DNA of 64,000 nt from Zhaonella formicivorans (GCF_004353525.1 NZ_CP085524.1:2854001-2918000), one strand, 5' to 3'. Positions 9,057-18,069 are shown, counted from the stretch's first letter. The notes: generated by a model not told the origin, from the letters alone. A program made the numbers and translations.

Positions 9057-9722
9057 ATGATGGGCACAATTAGGCAAAATTTCACCAATGCATTGAAAAC
9101 GCTGCAAAACGATATTTTACGCATGGGTGGTTTAGTGGAGGAGGCCATCGCCAACGCAGTCCGGTCCCTGGCTAAAAGAGATGTTACCCTGGCAAACCGA
9201 GTGATCGAGGGTGACGCTTTGATTGACCGCTTGGAGTTGGAAATTGAAAGCAAATGCATGATGTTGATCGCAACTCAACAGCCCCTTGCTACTGATCTGC
9301 GCAGAATAGGTGCCGGCTTTAAAATCATTACCGACTTGGAACGGATGGCTGATTATGCGGAAGATATAGCGGAAATAACGACCAGGATTGCTCATGAACC
9401 GTTAATTAAGCCTTTAATTGATATTCCCAAAATGGCTGAGATTACCCAGGGTATGGTTCGGGACAGTTTGGATGCTTTCGTCAGGGAGGATGTCAGCCTG
9501 GTCTACGAAATGGCAAAAAGAGATGACCTGGTCGACTCGTTGCATCGCCAGGTCTTTGAGGAACTGCAAGTATACATGTCCAGAGATCCCAACACCATCT
9601 TCCAGGCCACATACCTGCTCTTTGTCAGCCGCTATCTGGAGAGAATAGCCGATCATGCCACCAATATCGGTGAGCGGGTTATCTACCTGGTTACCGGGGA
9701 AAGGGTGGATTTAAATAGTTAA
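9057..9722 (+). CDS. phoU: Phosphate uptake regulator PhoU
   Basis: 221 residues of two PhoU-type three-helix repeats (about 10-100 and 115-205), seen as MGGLVEEAIANAVRSL and DLERMADYAEDIAE, with the repeat ending RYLERIADHATNIGERV. PhoU links the Pst transporter to a phosphate-sensing kinase and limits phosphate uptake. No pst or pho genes adjoin it here, which is unusual. Two adjacent ATGs (9057, 9060) follow GGGGGAG; either may be used. Its stop codon overlaps that of the convergent gene. Confidence 0.92.
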   Translation: MMGTIRQNFTNALKTLQNDILRMGGLVEEAIANAVRSLAKRDVTLANRVIEGDALIDRLELEIESKCMMLIATQQPLATDLRRIGAGFKIITDLERMADYAEDIAEITTRIAHEPLIKPLIDIPKMAEITQGMVRDSLDAFVREDVSLVYEMAKRDDLVDSLHRQVFEELQVYMSRDPNTIFQATYLLFVSRYLERIADHATNIGERVIYLVTGERVDLNS

Positions 9723-10009
9723 TTTTCGTTAGCATGGCGCGGGTTGTCTTTCACAAGCATTATTGCCCTAGCTAAAGCTGTGTAGACATCAATCCGGTAC
9801 TGTGCTTCCAGAGTTTTGATCCGGGAGTAAAGCTCGCCTTGCTCCCGGACCACATATTTGGGTGGCAACTCATTTAAGGCCAGTGCAACGATGTCATAGC
9901 GGCACGTTTCACAGCGGCATACTTCCGGGTACTTGCTCAAAAGATCGTCTAAAAAGTTCCAGACCACGTCTTCCATATAGTTCTTTAAGAAAACCTTAGC
10001 TTGAGCCAA
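9719..10009 (-). CDS. ComFB-family protein
   Basis: 96 residues from a TTG placed 7 bases after AAAGGAGG (an ATG further upstream overlaps that binding site). The cysteine pattern CRCETCRYDIVALALNELPPKYV is the hallmark of the ComFB (late competence development) family, named for a gene in the B. subtilis comF operon whose role is unclear. The three cysteines may bind a metal. It overlaps phoU tail to tail by 4 bp. Confidence 0.75.
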   Translation of the reverse strand: MAQAKVFLKNYMEDVVWNFLDDLLSKYPEVCRCETCRYDIVALALNELPPKYVVREQGELYSRIKTLEAQYRIDVYTALARAIMLVKDNPRHANEN

Positions 10010-10137
10010 AGGACCCCCTCCTTTATTCATTTGCCAGACATTTCGGCAGCAAGTAAATTAATTCCTGCTTGTGTTCATCTGAATGTTAAAAAAGAGACTG
10101 ACTGCAGGCTCTTTCAGAACGTTCACAAAATATTATC

Positions 10138-10242
10138 AGCCCGCATGTATTATGGAGCTGGACTGGTTTCCCTCTAGGCTGGCAGCTTTGCTGCCGTTAA
10201 CGGCGTGGGAGCTTGTCCAGAACGAAATAATACATGCGGGCT
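10138..10242. repeat. 105-bp palindrome-ended intergenic element, copy 1
   Basis: Ends are exact 16-bp inverted repeats, AGCCCGCATGTATTAT and its complement. The interior includes GGCTGGCAGCTTTGCTG. A second copy of nearly the same length lies in opposite orientation at 55936-56041. It lies in the 400-bp gap between the ComFB-like gene and cphB, where I see no convincing gene. Confidence 0.75.
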
Positions 10243-10412
10243 TTATCTTTCTTTTGACATTAACAAACAATACCGTGACGTAGTCTCCTCTTTAAATACC
10301 ATACCTTGACTTGGCCGGAAATACGCCTTTCATTTTCGTATATTTGCAACAGGGACTGGTAAAAATATGAAATGTGCAATTTCGACACCTTCTTAAAGCA
10401 AGAGGAGGCATT

Positions 10413-11228
10413 ATGGGCGACAAAGTGCAGGGGACGCTGGTTATTATCGGAGGAGCGGAAGACAAGACAGGCAGATGTGAGATCCTGAGAAAAGTGGTAG
10501 AGCTGGCAGGTGGGGAAGAAGCCCGTTTGGTCATTATGACAGCGGCTACCGAGAAGCCGGAAGCGGTAGGAGAAGATTACCGCAGGATATTTAAAAAATT
10601 AAGAGTTAAGGAAATTGAAATTCTAAACATCAGCAGTCGGACTGAGGCTAACCAAAACCGCTACGTACAAATTATTCAAAATTCTACGGGCATTTTTTTC
10701 ACCGGTGGAGACCAATTGAGGATCACCAGTCTTTTGGGTGGGACTGCAGTTTATCAGGCGCTGCAGGAGGCCTATTTGCGGGGGATAGTGATTGCCGGTA
10801 CAAGTGCCGGCGCTTCGGCAATGAGTGAAACCATGATAGTAGAAGGCGACAGTGATGAAGCTCCTAAAAAAAATACTTTAAAAATGGCACCTGGAATGGG
10901 TCTTATAGCCGAAGTGGTAGTAGACCAGCATTTTGCCCAACGGGGACGGATAGGAAGGTTGCTTTCAGCTGTAGCCCAAAACCCGCATACCTTAGGGATA
11001 GGCATAGATGAAGACACGGCTATCGCAGTTGCGGCCAATGGGCTGTTCGAGGTCTACGGCTCACAAACGGTGACAGTAGTGGATGGGCGGCAGATTACTC
11101 ATACCAATGCTTCCGAATCCAGTCCCAGTGAGGCGCTGGCATTAACCAACATTACGCTGCATGTTTTGCCTGCGGGCTATCGTTTTGATTTAAACAGACG
11201 CATCCCGCTGGAGCCGTCGGCTGACTAA
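10413..11228 (+). CDS. cphB: Cyanophycinase
   Basis: 271-residue exopeptidase of the S51 serine peptidase family that cuts cyanophycin (multi-L-arginyl-poly-L-aspartate) to beta-Asp-Arg dipeptides. The nucleophile elbow GTSAGASAMSE puts the catalytic serine at about residue 131; GIFFTGGDQLRI and DQHFAQRGRIGRL are also characteristic. The ATG at 10413 follows AGAGGAGG; upstream codons in frame lie in noncoding sequence. It sits 25 bp before cphA, so synthesis and breakdown of the polymer are encoded together. Confidence 0.95.
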   Translation: MGDKVQGTLVIIGGAEDKTGRCEILRKVVELAGGEEARLVIMTAATEKPEAVGEDYRRIFKKLRVKEIEILNISSRTEANQNRYVQIIQNSTGIFFTGGDQLRITSLLGGTAVYQALQEAYLRGIVIAGTSAGASAMSETMIVEGDSDEAPKKNTLKMAPGMGLIAEVVVDQHFAQRGRIGRLLSAVAQNPHTLGIGIDEDTAIAVAANGLFEVYGSQTVTVVDGRQITHTNASESSPSEALALTNITLHVLPAGYRFDLNRRIPLEPSAD

Positions 11229-11253
11229 CAAAAAGGGAGGACTTTACAGAGTA

Positions 11254-13896
11254 ATGGAAATTAAATCCCTACGGGCTATTGAGTCAATGAACATCTATTG
11301 CTATCGCCCCGTAATCGTACTATTGTTGGATTTAGCGGAATTCAGCCAATGTTACACCAGTGACTTAAAAGATTTTAGCAGGCGCTTACTTAAAATTTTA
11401 CCCGGCTTGGCAGAGCATCATTGCTCCAGGGGAAAACCGGGGGGATTTGTGGAGAGACTCACCGAAGGCACATTGCTGGGGCATGTGGTTGAACACGTGG
11501 CCTTAGAGCTGCAGCACCTGGCGGGTTCCAATGTGGTTTACGGCAGAACCAGGTGGCTGGCTGACCCGGGCCTTTATGAAGTGGTCTACGAGTTTGAGGT
11601 AAAAGAGGGCGGACTCCTAGCTGCCACCCAAGCGGTAAGCTTGGTCAAAGCCATCTTAAATGAACAGCCCTGGGGGTTGGAGGATGAGCTGGAAGAACTG
11701 CGCCGCGTTATAGCCCGGCATGCTTTGGGCCCCAGTACAAAGGCTATCCTTGCGGCGTGCAAAAAAAGAAATATTCCGGTTATGCGCCTTGGTTCCGGGA
11801 GCCTCTTACAGCTGGGGTATGGAGCTAAACAAAAAAGAGTACAAGCTACGCTCACCGTAAATACCTCCTGTATTGCCGTAGATATTGCCGGCGATAAAAC
11901 GCTGACTAAAGAGCTGTTGGCGGAGGCAGGTATTCCTGTTCCCCTGGGAAATATAGCCGAAACATTGGAAGATGCCCTGGGGGAAGCAAAAAAAATCAAT
12001 GGGCCGGTAGTAATTAAGCCCTACAACGGCAATCAGGGGAAAGGCGTTTCTTTAAACCTGCGGACCCCTCAGGAAATAACCACGGCTTTCCAATTAGCCA
12101 AAAACTACAGCGAAAAAATGCTGGTAGAGGAGTATGTGGAAGGCAAACATTACCGGGTGTTGGTGGTAGGGAAGGAAGTAGTGGCCGTAGCGGAGCGGAT
12201 CCCGGCCATTGTAGTTGGTGATGGTAAGCATAACATTCGGGAGCTGATTTATCTCATCAATCAGGATCCTATGCGGGGATATGGTCATGAAAAACCCTTG
12301 ACCAGAATTACTATCGATCCGCAGTTGATTCTTGTATTAACTAAAAACGGGTTGAGTCTCGATTATGTTCCTAAACAAGGGGAAAAAGTAACCCTGCGGG
12401 AAAATGCTAATCTCTCCACCGGTGGGGTAGCTGTAGATGTCACCGATCAAATCCACTACAAAAATGTCAGCCTGGTGCTCAGGGCTGTGCAAACCATAGG
12501 TTTGGATGTGGCAGGGGTTGATTTGGTAACACCCGATATCTCCAAACCAATAGAAGAGGAGGGTGGAGCAATTATTGAAGTTAACGCTGCGCCCGGGATC
12601 AGGATGCACCACTACCCGTTCCGCGGGGAGTCAAGGGATGCTGGAGGAGCTATAGTAAACTCCCTTTTTCCCCAAGGTGAAAACGGCAGAATACCGCTGG
12701 CTGTTGTTACCGGGACCAATGGCAAGACCACAACAACCAGGTTATTAGGTTGGATGCTTAGAAACAGCGGTCACACAGTGGGGTTGGCCACGACTTCCGG
12801 CGTTTACATCAATGATGAATGCATTATCAAAGGGGATACCACGGGCCCTAAAAGCGCTCAGGCGGTGCTGCGTGATAATAGGGTGACGGCTGCCGTTTTG
12901 GAAACAGCCAGAGGAGGCATTGTGCGGGGCGGCCTTGGTTACGACTGGGCCGATGTGGCGGTCATTACCAACATCTCAGAAGACCATTTGGGGCAAGACG
13001 GAATAGACACTCTGAAGGACTTGGCCCACGTTAAGTCCTTGGTGCTGGAGGCTTTGCCCAAGGAAGGTCATGCCGTTTTGAATGCGGATGATCCTCACGT
13101 GGTGGACCTGGTGGGTAGGGTACGCAGTCAAGTCATCTATTTTAGCCAAAAAGCGGAAAATGTGATTGTGAGAAGGCACTTGGGCGTAGGCGGGACTGCT
13201 GCTTTTGTAGTCGGCGGCCAGGTGGTGGTTGCTAAAGGTAATGAGGTCAAAAAACTGCTGGCTGTCAAAGAAATTGCCTTAACCAGGGGAGGACAGGTTG
13301 CGCATAATTTGGAGAATGTCTTGGCTGCTGTAGGGGCGGCCATTGCTTTGGGCATTGGTTTAGGGGAGATAATAAACACTTTAAGATTTTTTGGCATGGA
13401 TCGCAGGCACAACCCTGGCCGCTTAGAAGTATACGAAACCAAGGGAATTACAGTGGTTGTCGATTACGGGCATAACCCGGCGGGATTTGAACAAGTTTTC
13501 CGTTGGGTAAAACGCCTAAATAAAAAGGCTATTCGGGCCGTACTTGGGGTCCCCGGCGACCGCTCCGATGATATTATTCTCAAAGCAGGAGCTGTGGCCG
13601 GAAGCTTTTGTCACTGGGCTTATCTTAAAGAAGACAAAGACCTGCGGGGCAGGCAGCCGGGGGAGGTGGCTGAACTCTTGCGTCAGGGAGTTTTGGCAGG
13701 AAGCGGCGGCAAATTGAAAAACGTGGTGGTGGAATGTGACGAAGTAACAGCATTTAAAAGGGCCCTGGATGATGCACAGCCGGGAGAAGTTGTGCTGATC
13801 TTCTATGAACACCTGGAACCGGTTTTGGAGTGCCTAAGAGCCTGGGCCGGGGAAAAAGTTGAACAATTGCCCTGTTTGGCGGCAGTCGCTGAATAG
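11254..13896 (+). CDS. cphA: Cyanophycin synthetase
   Basis: 880 residues, standard length. Three parts are visible: an N-terminal domain (to about 160), an ATP-grasp domain (about 200-470, with GPVVIKPYNGNQGKGVSLN and IEVNAAPGIRMHHYP) that adds aspartate, and a Mur-ligase-like domain (from about 480, P-loop TGTNGKTTTTRLL near residue 487) that adds arginine. The product is a granular nitrogen reserve. The ATG is 13 bases from GGGAGG, a rather long gap, but no better start is visible. Confidence 0.95.
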   Translation: MEIKSLRAIESMNIYCYRPVIVLLLDLAEFSQCYTSDLKDFSRRLLKILPGLAEHHCSRGKPGGFVERLTEGTLLGHVVEHVALELQHLAGSNVVYGRTRWLADPGLYEVVYEFEVKEGGLLAATQAVSLVKAILNEQPWGLEDELEELRRVIARHALGPSTKAILAACKKRNIPVMRLGSGSLLQLGYGAKQKRVQATLTVNTSCIAVDIAGDKTLTKELLAEAGIPVPLGNIAETLEDALGEAKKINGPVVIKPYNGNQGKGVSLNLRTPQEITTAFQLAKNYSEKMLVEEYVEGKHYRVLVVGKEVVAVAERIPAIVVGDGKHNIRELIYLINQDPMRGYGHEKPLTRITIDPQLILVLTKNGLSLDYVPKQGEKVTLRENANLSTGGVAVDVTDQIHYKNVSLVLRAVQTIGLDVAGVDLVTPDISKPIEEEGGAIIEVNAAPGIRMHHYPFRGESRDAGGAIVNSLFPQGENGRIPLAVVTGTNGKTTTTRLLGWMLRNSGHTVGLATTSGVYINDECIIKGDTTGPKSAQAVLRDNRVTAAVLETARGGIVRGGLGYDWADVAVITNISEDHLGQDGIDTLKDLAHVKSLVLEALPKEGHAVLNADDPHVVDLVGRVRSQVIYFSQKAENVIVRRHLGVGGTAAFVVGGQVVVAKGNEVKKLLAVKEIALTRGGQVAHNLENVLAAVGAAIALGIGLGEIINTLRFFGMDRRHNPGRLEVYETKGITVVVDYGHNPAGFEQVFRWVKRLNKKAIRAVLGVPGDRSDDIILKAGAVAGSFCHWAYLKEDKDLRGRQPGEVAELLRQGVLAGSGGKLKNVVVECDEVTAFKRALDDAQPGEVVLIFYEHLEPVLECLRAWAGEKVEQLPCLAAVAE

Positions 13897-13998
13897 TCCT
13901 TTTTTTTCAGCAGAAAAAGGATTTTTTACAAATTTGTATAATACCTAACTGATTAACCAATCCATTTTAAAGATTTCATTCCGGAGGAGTTCAGACAG

Positions 13999-14847
13999 TT
14001 GGAGGAATTAGCTCTAAACGCATACGCCAAAATCAACCTGACCTTAGATGTTTTAGGGACAAGGCCCGATGGTTTTCACGAAGTGCAGATGGTAATGCAG
14101 TCGGTTGCTTTGGCCGATAAACTTTATTTTCAGCTAGCTCCGGAATTGAGCTTAACTTGTACTGATCCGGAACTGCCGGTCGATGCAACCAATTTGGTGC
14201 TAAAAAGCGCCAGGGTTTTACAAGAGCTCTACCAGGTTAAACGAGGGGCAACTATCCATTTAGAAAAACATATTCCCATGGCTGCGGGACTGGCCGGAGG
14301 CAGCAGCAATGCTGCAGCGACCCTTTGGGGTCTGAATATCTTGTGGGATTTAAGACTTGCTCCCGGGGAACTGCTTAGGATTGGGGCCCAGTTAGGCTCC
14401 GACATCCCTTTTTGCCTAATCGGGGGAACTGCTTTGGCCCAAGGGAGGGGTGAAAGGCTGACACTGCTCCCGCAACTGCCTAAACAATGGCTGGTTTTGG
14501 TCAAGCCTGACTTTGGAGTTGCCACCGGCGAAATATATCAGAAGTGGGATGAAGCCAAAAGGTTGGCGCAGCCCACGAGCCCCCAATTTATTGCAGCTTT
14601 GGAGCAGGGGGCACAGGACAAATTATGGGACTCGTTGGATAATCATTTAGAGGATGTTACCTGCCAGTTATATCCCGAAGTGAGTGTAATTAAGGAGAAA
14701 TTGCTGCAAACCGGGGCGAAAAAGGCAGTCATGAGTGGCAGTGGCCCTACTGTTTATGGCATAATGGAGGGACAGGAGGCAGCGGAGCAGGCTGCACGTT
14801 TACTTAGAAAACAATATTCTCAAGTATTCGTTACTCACACTTTGTAA
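13999..14847 (+). CDS. ispE: 4-diphosphocytidyl-2-C-methyl-D-erythritol kinase
   Basis: GHMP kinase of the MEP isoprenoid pathway. 282 residues beginning AYAKINLTLDVLGTRPDGFHEV, with the ATP-binding loop PMAAGLAGGSSNAAATL near residue 95 and the C-terminal MSGSGPTVYG. Starts at TTG 13999 behind CGGAGGAG. Begins the block that is collinear with the B. subtilis origin region, where ispE also stands just before purR; here two genes intervene. Confidence 0.95.
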   Translation: MEELALNAYAKINLTLDVLGTRPDGFHEVQMVMQSVALADKLYFQLAPELSLTCTDPELPVDATNLVLKSARVLQELYQVKRGATIHLEKHIPMAAGLAGGSSNAAATLWGLNILWDLRLAPGELLRIGAQLGSDIPFCLIGGTALAQGRGERLTLLPQLPKQWLVLVKPDFGVATGEIYQKWDEAKRLAQPTSPQFIAALEQGAQDKLWDSLDNHLEDVTCQLYPEVSVIKEKLLQTGAKKAVMSGSGPTVYGIMEGQEAAEQAARLLRKQYSQVFVTHTL

Positions 14848-14849
14848 CA

Positions 14850-14956
14850 TTGGGTTATAGTCGTTAGTCCTTAGCTGCATGTATGGCTTTTGCGGAAAAA
14901 GCCAGCAGCTAATTGCTAAAAGCTTACGGCTGAAAGCTAACGACTAACGACTAAAT
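14850..14956. repeat. Heptamer repeat element, hairpin-like
   Basis: The left arm holds TAGTCGTTAGTCC, the right arm GCTAACGACTAACGACTA, so the element can fold on itself. The left arm (14864-14895) is the reverse complement of the tail of the conserved core seen near 7100, 25800 and 27270. Confidence 0.75.
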
Positions 14957-14972
14957 ATGGGGGGGCCGGTTT

Positions 14973-15656
14973 ATGAACCAACGTTTATCGCCTGTGAAAC
15001 TGGAGAATTACAAGCCTTTACGTGAAATTGTTTTTGAAACCATGCGGGAGGCCATAATTTCCGGCCAGCTGAAACCGGGTGAACGACTGATGGAAGTGCA
15101 GCTGGCGGAAGAAATGGGTGTAAGCCGTACGCCAGTCCGGGAAGCTATTCGCAAACTTGAATTGGAAGGCTTTGTGGTGATGGTGCCCCGCAAGGGTGCT
15201 TATGTGGCAGATATTTCCACTAAAGACATTGCCGATGTTTTTGAAATCAGGGCAGCCTTGGAAGCTCTTGCCGCGGGGCTCGCTGCCGAGCGAATCACCG
15301 ATGAAGAGTTGGAAGAACTGCAGCGCATTCTGGTCAAAGTGAGTAAAAGCGCGGAAAGCCATGACTTAGAGAACTTGATTCAGGTAGATACGGAATTTCA
15401 TGACGTGCTGTACAAGGCAAGCAGGAATGAAAGGCTGGTACAAATTATTTCCAATTTACGGGAACAGATTCAAAGATTTCGTTCCACCACATTAGCTGCA
15501 CCGGGTAGAATGAAGGATGCTCTGGAAGAACATAAAAAGATAGTTGATGCAATATCGGAGCGCAACGTTGCTTTGGCGGCACAATTAGCGCAAGAGCATA
15601 TTGAAAATGCGGAAAACAGCATGCTGGAAGCTATCCGTAAAATCACCGAAAGTTAA
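14973..15656 (+). CDS. GntR-family transcriptional regulator (FCD type)
   Basis: 227 residues. The N-terminal winged helix shows the GntR signature LRPGERL-like LKPGERLMEVQLAEEMGVSR followed by TPVREAIRKLELEGFV (about residues 35-70). The rest is the helical FCD ligand domain (about 85-215) with DTEFHDVLYKAS and the metal-ligand histidines usual in that fold. FCD regulators commonly sense organic acids. No obvious target gene lies beside it. ATG behind a run of G. Confidence 0.88.
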   Translation: MNQRLSPVKLENYKPLREIVFETMREAIISGQLKPGERLMEVQLAEEMGVSRTPVREAIRKLELEGFVVMVPRKGAYVADISTKDIADVFEIRAALEALAAGLAAERITDEELEELQRILVKVSKSAESHDLENLIQVDTEFHDVLYKASRNERLVQIISNLREQIQRFRSTTLAAPGRMKDALEEHKKIVDAISERNVALAAQLAQEHIENAENSMLEAIRKITES

Positions 15657-15733
15657 TGGTATAAGGCAAATAGAGCGGATAAAAGTCAAATTAATTTTTG
15701 CACTTTGAAATAGCCAAGGGGGGAAGTGGTTGT

Positions 15734-16489
15734 ATGAAGACCGATGCCATAGTGTTAGCCGGAAGTCCAAATCAAGGCCGTTTGCGGGAATGCAGTCCGG
15801 TGGCCAATGAAGCTCTTATCCCAATTGGCAATCGCTTTATGGTAGAATATGTTGTTACAGCTTTGCTTAACTCACAAAGTATTGAGCAAATTGTCATCGT
15901 GGGACCGGTAGACGAACTATTGCCAATATATTGCGGACAGCCCCGGGTTATTTTGACTGAAGCAGGAAAAACGGTGCTGGAAAGCTTGCAAAACGGAGTG
16001 GCTAAGCTACAGACCCCGGGACATGTTTTGATTGCAACTTGCGATATCCCCTTATTGAAAGCGGAGGCGGTAGACGCTTTCTTAGACAAGTGCGGCGATT
16101 TGGAGGCGGACCTGTATTACCCTATAGTGTCCAAGGAAATTAATGAAAAATACTACCCCGGGGTTAAACGTACATATGTTACTTTTAAAGAAGGAACTTT
16201 TACCGGAGGAAACCTTTTTCTGTTTAACCTGGAAGTGCTCCCCCGATGTGCGGCTAAAGGTGAAGAATTGGTCAAGCTGCGCAAAAGTCCGCTGGCCTTA
16301 AGCAAACAAATTGGCTTCTTATTTATAGTTAAATTTTTATGCAAATTACTTACCCTTAAAGAAACGGAAATGCGGTTTTCTCAGTTGCTTGGCCTAAAAG
16401 GCAAAGCAGTTATTTTAGAATACCCGGAAGTGGGTATTGATGTAGATAAGCCCAGCGATTTGGAACTGGCAAGAAAGGTATTGGCATAG
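15734..16489 (+). CDS. Nucleotidyltransferase-fold protein (MobA/GlmU-like N-terminal domain)
   Basis: 251 residues. The N terminus DAIVLAGSPNQGRLRE resembles the sugar-nucleotide and molybdopterin nucleotidyltransferase loop, but the usual GxGTRM glycine-rich loop is altered. ATCDIPLLKAEAVDAFL carries the metal-binding Asp of the fold. Near the C terminus, PEVGIDVDKPSDLELARKV matches the end of many NTP transferases. The substrate is unknown. The ATG at 15734 has GGGGGGAAG upstream. It stands between the GntR regulator and purR, in place of genes found there in Bacillus. Confidence 0.75.
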   Translation: MKTDAIVLAGSPNQGRLRECSPVANEALIPIGNRFMVEYVVTALLNSQSIEQIVIVGPVDELLPIYCGQPRVILTEAGKTVLESLQNGVAKLQTPGHVLIATCDIPLLKAEAVDAFLDKCGDLEADLYYPIVSKEINEKYYPGVKRTYVTFKEGTFTGGNLFLFNLEVLPRCAAKGEELVKLRKSPLALSKQIGFLFIVKFLCKLLTLKETEMRFSQLLGLKGKAVILEYPEVGIDVDKPSDLELARKVLA

Positions 16490-16490
16490 C

Positions 16491-16696
16491 AGCTTTCAGC
16501 TGTCAGCCAAAAGCTATCAGCTTTAACCCTTCGGCTGCATATGATTGGTGGCTAAAGGTTCCATATGTCCATAGTAGAATAAATACAAGTAACGACTAAC
16601 GACTAAGGTCAATGACTCGACCGTAGGTCGCCCCCCTGGGACTCGACAGCAGTACTAGGCTGGCGACCAACTAGTAACCAACAACTATCAACTAAG
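16491..16696. repeat. Heptamer repeat array before purR
   Basis: Begins with AGCTTTCAGCTGTCAGCC-like units and continues with AACGACTAACGACTAAGG. It includes CGACCGTAGGTCGCC, a relative of the short GCGAC...GTCGC hairpin seen near 7247 and 27304. No gene visible. Confidence 0.75.
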
Positions 16697-16712
16697 TGGG
16701 GGGGATGAATCT

Positions 16713-17534
16713 ATGCGCAGGAGTGAGCGAATTGCCATTATTACGAAAATCTTAAGCACTAACCCTCGCACTCATTTTTCTCTGAATTATTTTGCCGGGC
16801 TCCTGGATGCAGCAAAATCAACTATAAGTGAAGATTTGACCTTAGTCAGGGATACTTTTCAGGAATACGGTTTGGGACAAGTAGTTACAATTCCGGGGGC
16901 TGCAGGTGGCGTAAAATTTCTGCCGCTCCTTAGCCTGTCTAAGATTGCTTCCCTCCTGGAAGAGATGTCTGAACGACTGGCAGAACAGGAAAGGATAATC
17001 CCCGGTGGTTACTTGTACATGACCGACCTTATTTTTAACCCTAAGCATGCCGGCGAAATTGGTGAAATTTTCGCTACCGTTTTTAAGGAAATAGAACCTG
17101 ATTATGTGGTCACAATAGAAACAAAGGGAATTCCCCTGGCTATGTCAACGGCCCGGGCTTTCAACGTGCCCCTGGTAATCATCCGGGATGACAGCAAAGT
17201 TACAGAAGGCTCTGCAGTCAGCATCAACTATGTCTCGGGCTCAACCAGGCGCATCCGTACCATGGCCCTGGCCCGCCGATCCATGGCAACCGGCTCCAAA
17301 GTGCTTTTAATTGATGATTTTATGAAGGCAGGAGGCACTGCCCGGGGAATGCTGGAATTGATGGCTGAATTTAAGGCGGAAGTGCTTGGGATGGGAGTAC
17401 TGGTTAGCACTACCGAACCAAAGGAAAAGCTTGTGGATAACTACCTGGCTCTTTTAGAGCTGGAAGCGTTGGATGAAAAAGAAAAGAGGATTTCAATCAA
17501 ACCCGGCAAATGGCTGTATAACTTTACTGGCTAG
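16713..17534 (+). CDS. purR: Purine operon repressor PurR (PRPP-binding)
   Basis: 273 residues of the Gram-positive PurR family, unrelated to E. coli PurR. The N-terminal winged helix (about 1-75, RRSERIAIITKILSTNPRTHF) joins a phosphoribosyltransferase-like domain with the PRPP loop VLLIDDFMKAGGTARG near residue 205. High PRPP releases it from pur operators. ATG behind GGGGGGG. It lies ahead of spoVG as in Bacillus, though yabJ is missing. Confidence 0.95.
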   Translation: MRRSERIAIITKILSTNPRTHFSLNYFAGLLDAAKSTISEDLTLVRDTFQEYGLGQVVTIPGAAGGVKFLPLLSLSKIASLLEEMSERLAEQERIIPGGYLYMTDLIFNPKHAGEIGEIFATVFKEIEPDYVVTIETKGIPLAMSTARAFNVPLVIIRDDSKVTEGSAVSINYVSGSTRRIRTMALARRSMATGSKVLLIDDFMKAGGTARGMLELMAEFKAEVLGMGVLVSTTEPKEKLVDNYLALLELEALDEKEKRISIKPGKWLYNFTG

Positions 17535-17544
17535 GGGTGTTTAC

Positions 17545-17694
17545 ATGAATACAAACCGCCTGGAGTCGCATTCCTGCTGTGATTTTAATGCCCCAGGGAG
17601 CTCCTTTAACAAAAATGACGGTCCCGGTGCATCAAATAAAATTTTTATCACAAATCATGAATTTGTCATAAAAATACGAAAAAACGAGGTATAA
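17545..17694 (+). CDS. Possible small protein after purR
   Basis: 49 residues from an ATG 10 bp after the purR stop, with TAGGGGTG ahead of it. The peptide contains SHSCCDF and is otherwise featureless. Its 3' part overlaps an AT-rich inverted repeat (17641-17675), which argues against a real gene. No family recognised. Confidence 0.25.
   Translation: MNTNRLESHSCCDFNAPGSSFNKNDGPGASNKIFITNHEFVIKIRKNEV
17641..17675. promoter_or_regulatory. AT-rich inverted repeat between purR and spoVG
   Basis: ATTTTTATCACAAAT and ATTTGTCATAAAAAT are inverted copies with one mismatch and a 5-base spacer. It could be an operator for a sporulation or transition-state regulator of spoVG, or a weak purR terminator; there is no GC stem. 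Confidence 0.45.
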
Positions 17695-17730
17695 AAATTA
17701 AGAAACATGTGTAAATTATGATTTAAAAAA

Positions 17731-17759
17731 GAAGGAATTTTATGCCAAATGCCGAATAG
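17731..17759 (+). promoter_or_regulatory. Sigma-H promoter of spoVG
   Basis: GAAGGAATT, an 11-bp spacer, then GCCGAATAG. This fits the sigma-H consensus RNAGGAWWW-N11/12-RNNGAATWW with a single mismatch. spoVG is a classical sigma-H gene in B. subtilis. Confidence 0.75.
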
Positions 17760-17814
17760 GGATTAGTACAAGACAAGCATGTTCATGGGGCTATATGGAA
17801 GGGTGGTGAGCAGT

Positions 17815-18069
17815 TTGAACATTACAGATGTGCGCATTAGAAAAATCAGCCAGGAAGGCAAAATGAAAGCAGTGGTATCGGTAACTTTTGATGATGCGTT
17901 TGTAGTACATGACGTAAAAGTTGTTGAGGGACAAAATGGACTTTTTGTGGCTATGCCGAGCAGGAAGACACCCGAGGGAGAGTATAGGGACATTGCCCAT
18001 CCCATCTCGTCTGATGCCAGGGGTATTATCCAGTCGGCTGTTTTAAAAGCTTACGAAGAAGCCATTTAA
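17815..18069 (+). CDS. spoVG: Septation/sporulation regulator SpoVG
   Basis: 84 residues from TTG 17815, giving the usual N terminus [59 protein letters not shown] are nearly family consensus. SpoVG binds nucleic acid and affects spore septation and envelope gene expression. GGGTGGTGAG lies just ahead of the TTG; upstream in-frame codons overlap that site. It has its own sigma-H promoter and is followed by a terminator. Confidence 0.95.
   Translation: MNITDVRIRKISQEGKMKAVVSVTFDDAFVVHDVKVVEGQNGLFVAMPSRKTPEGEYRDIAHPISSDARGIIQSAVLKAYEEAI

Noticed and set aside
10083-10283. 66-residue plus-strand frame after the ComFB-like gene
   Set aside because: It runs through the palindrome-ended repeat element and has no ribosome binding site; the repeat alone explains the sequence.
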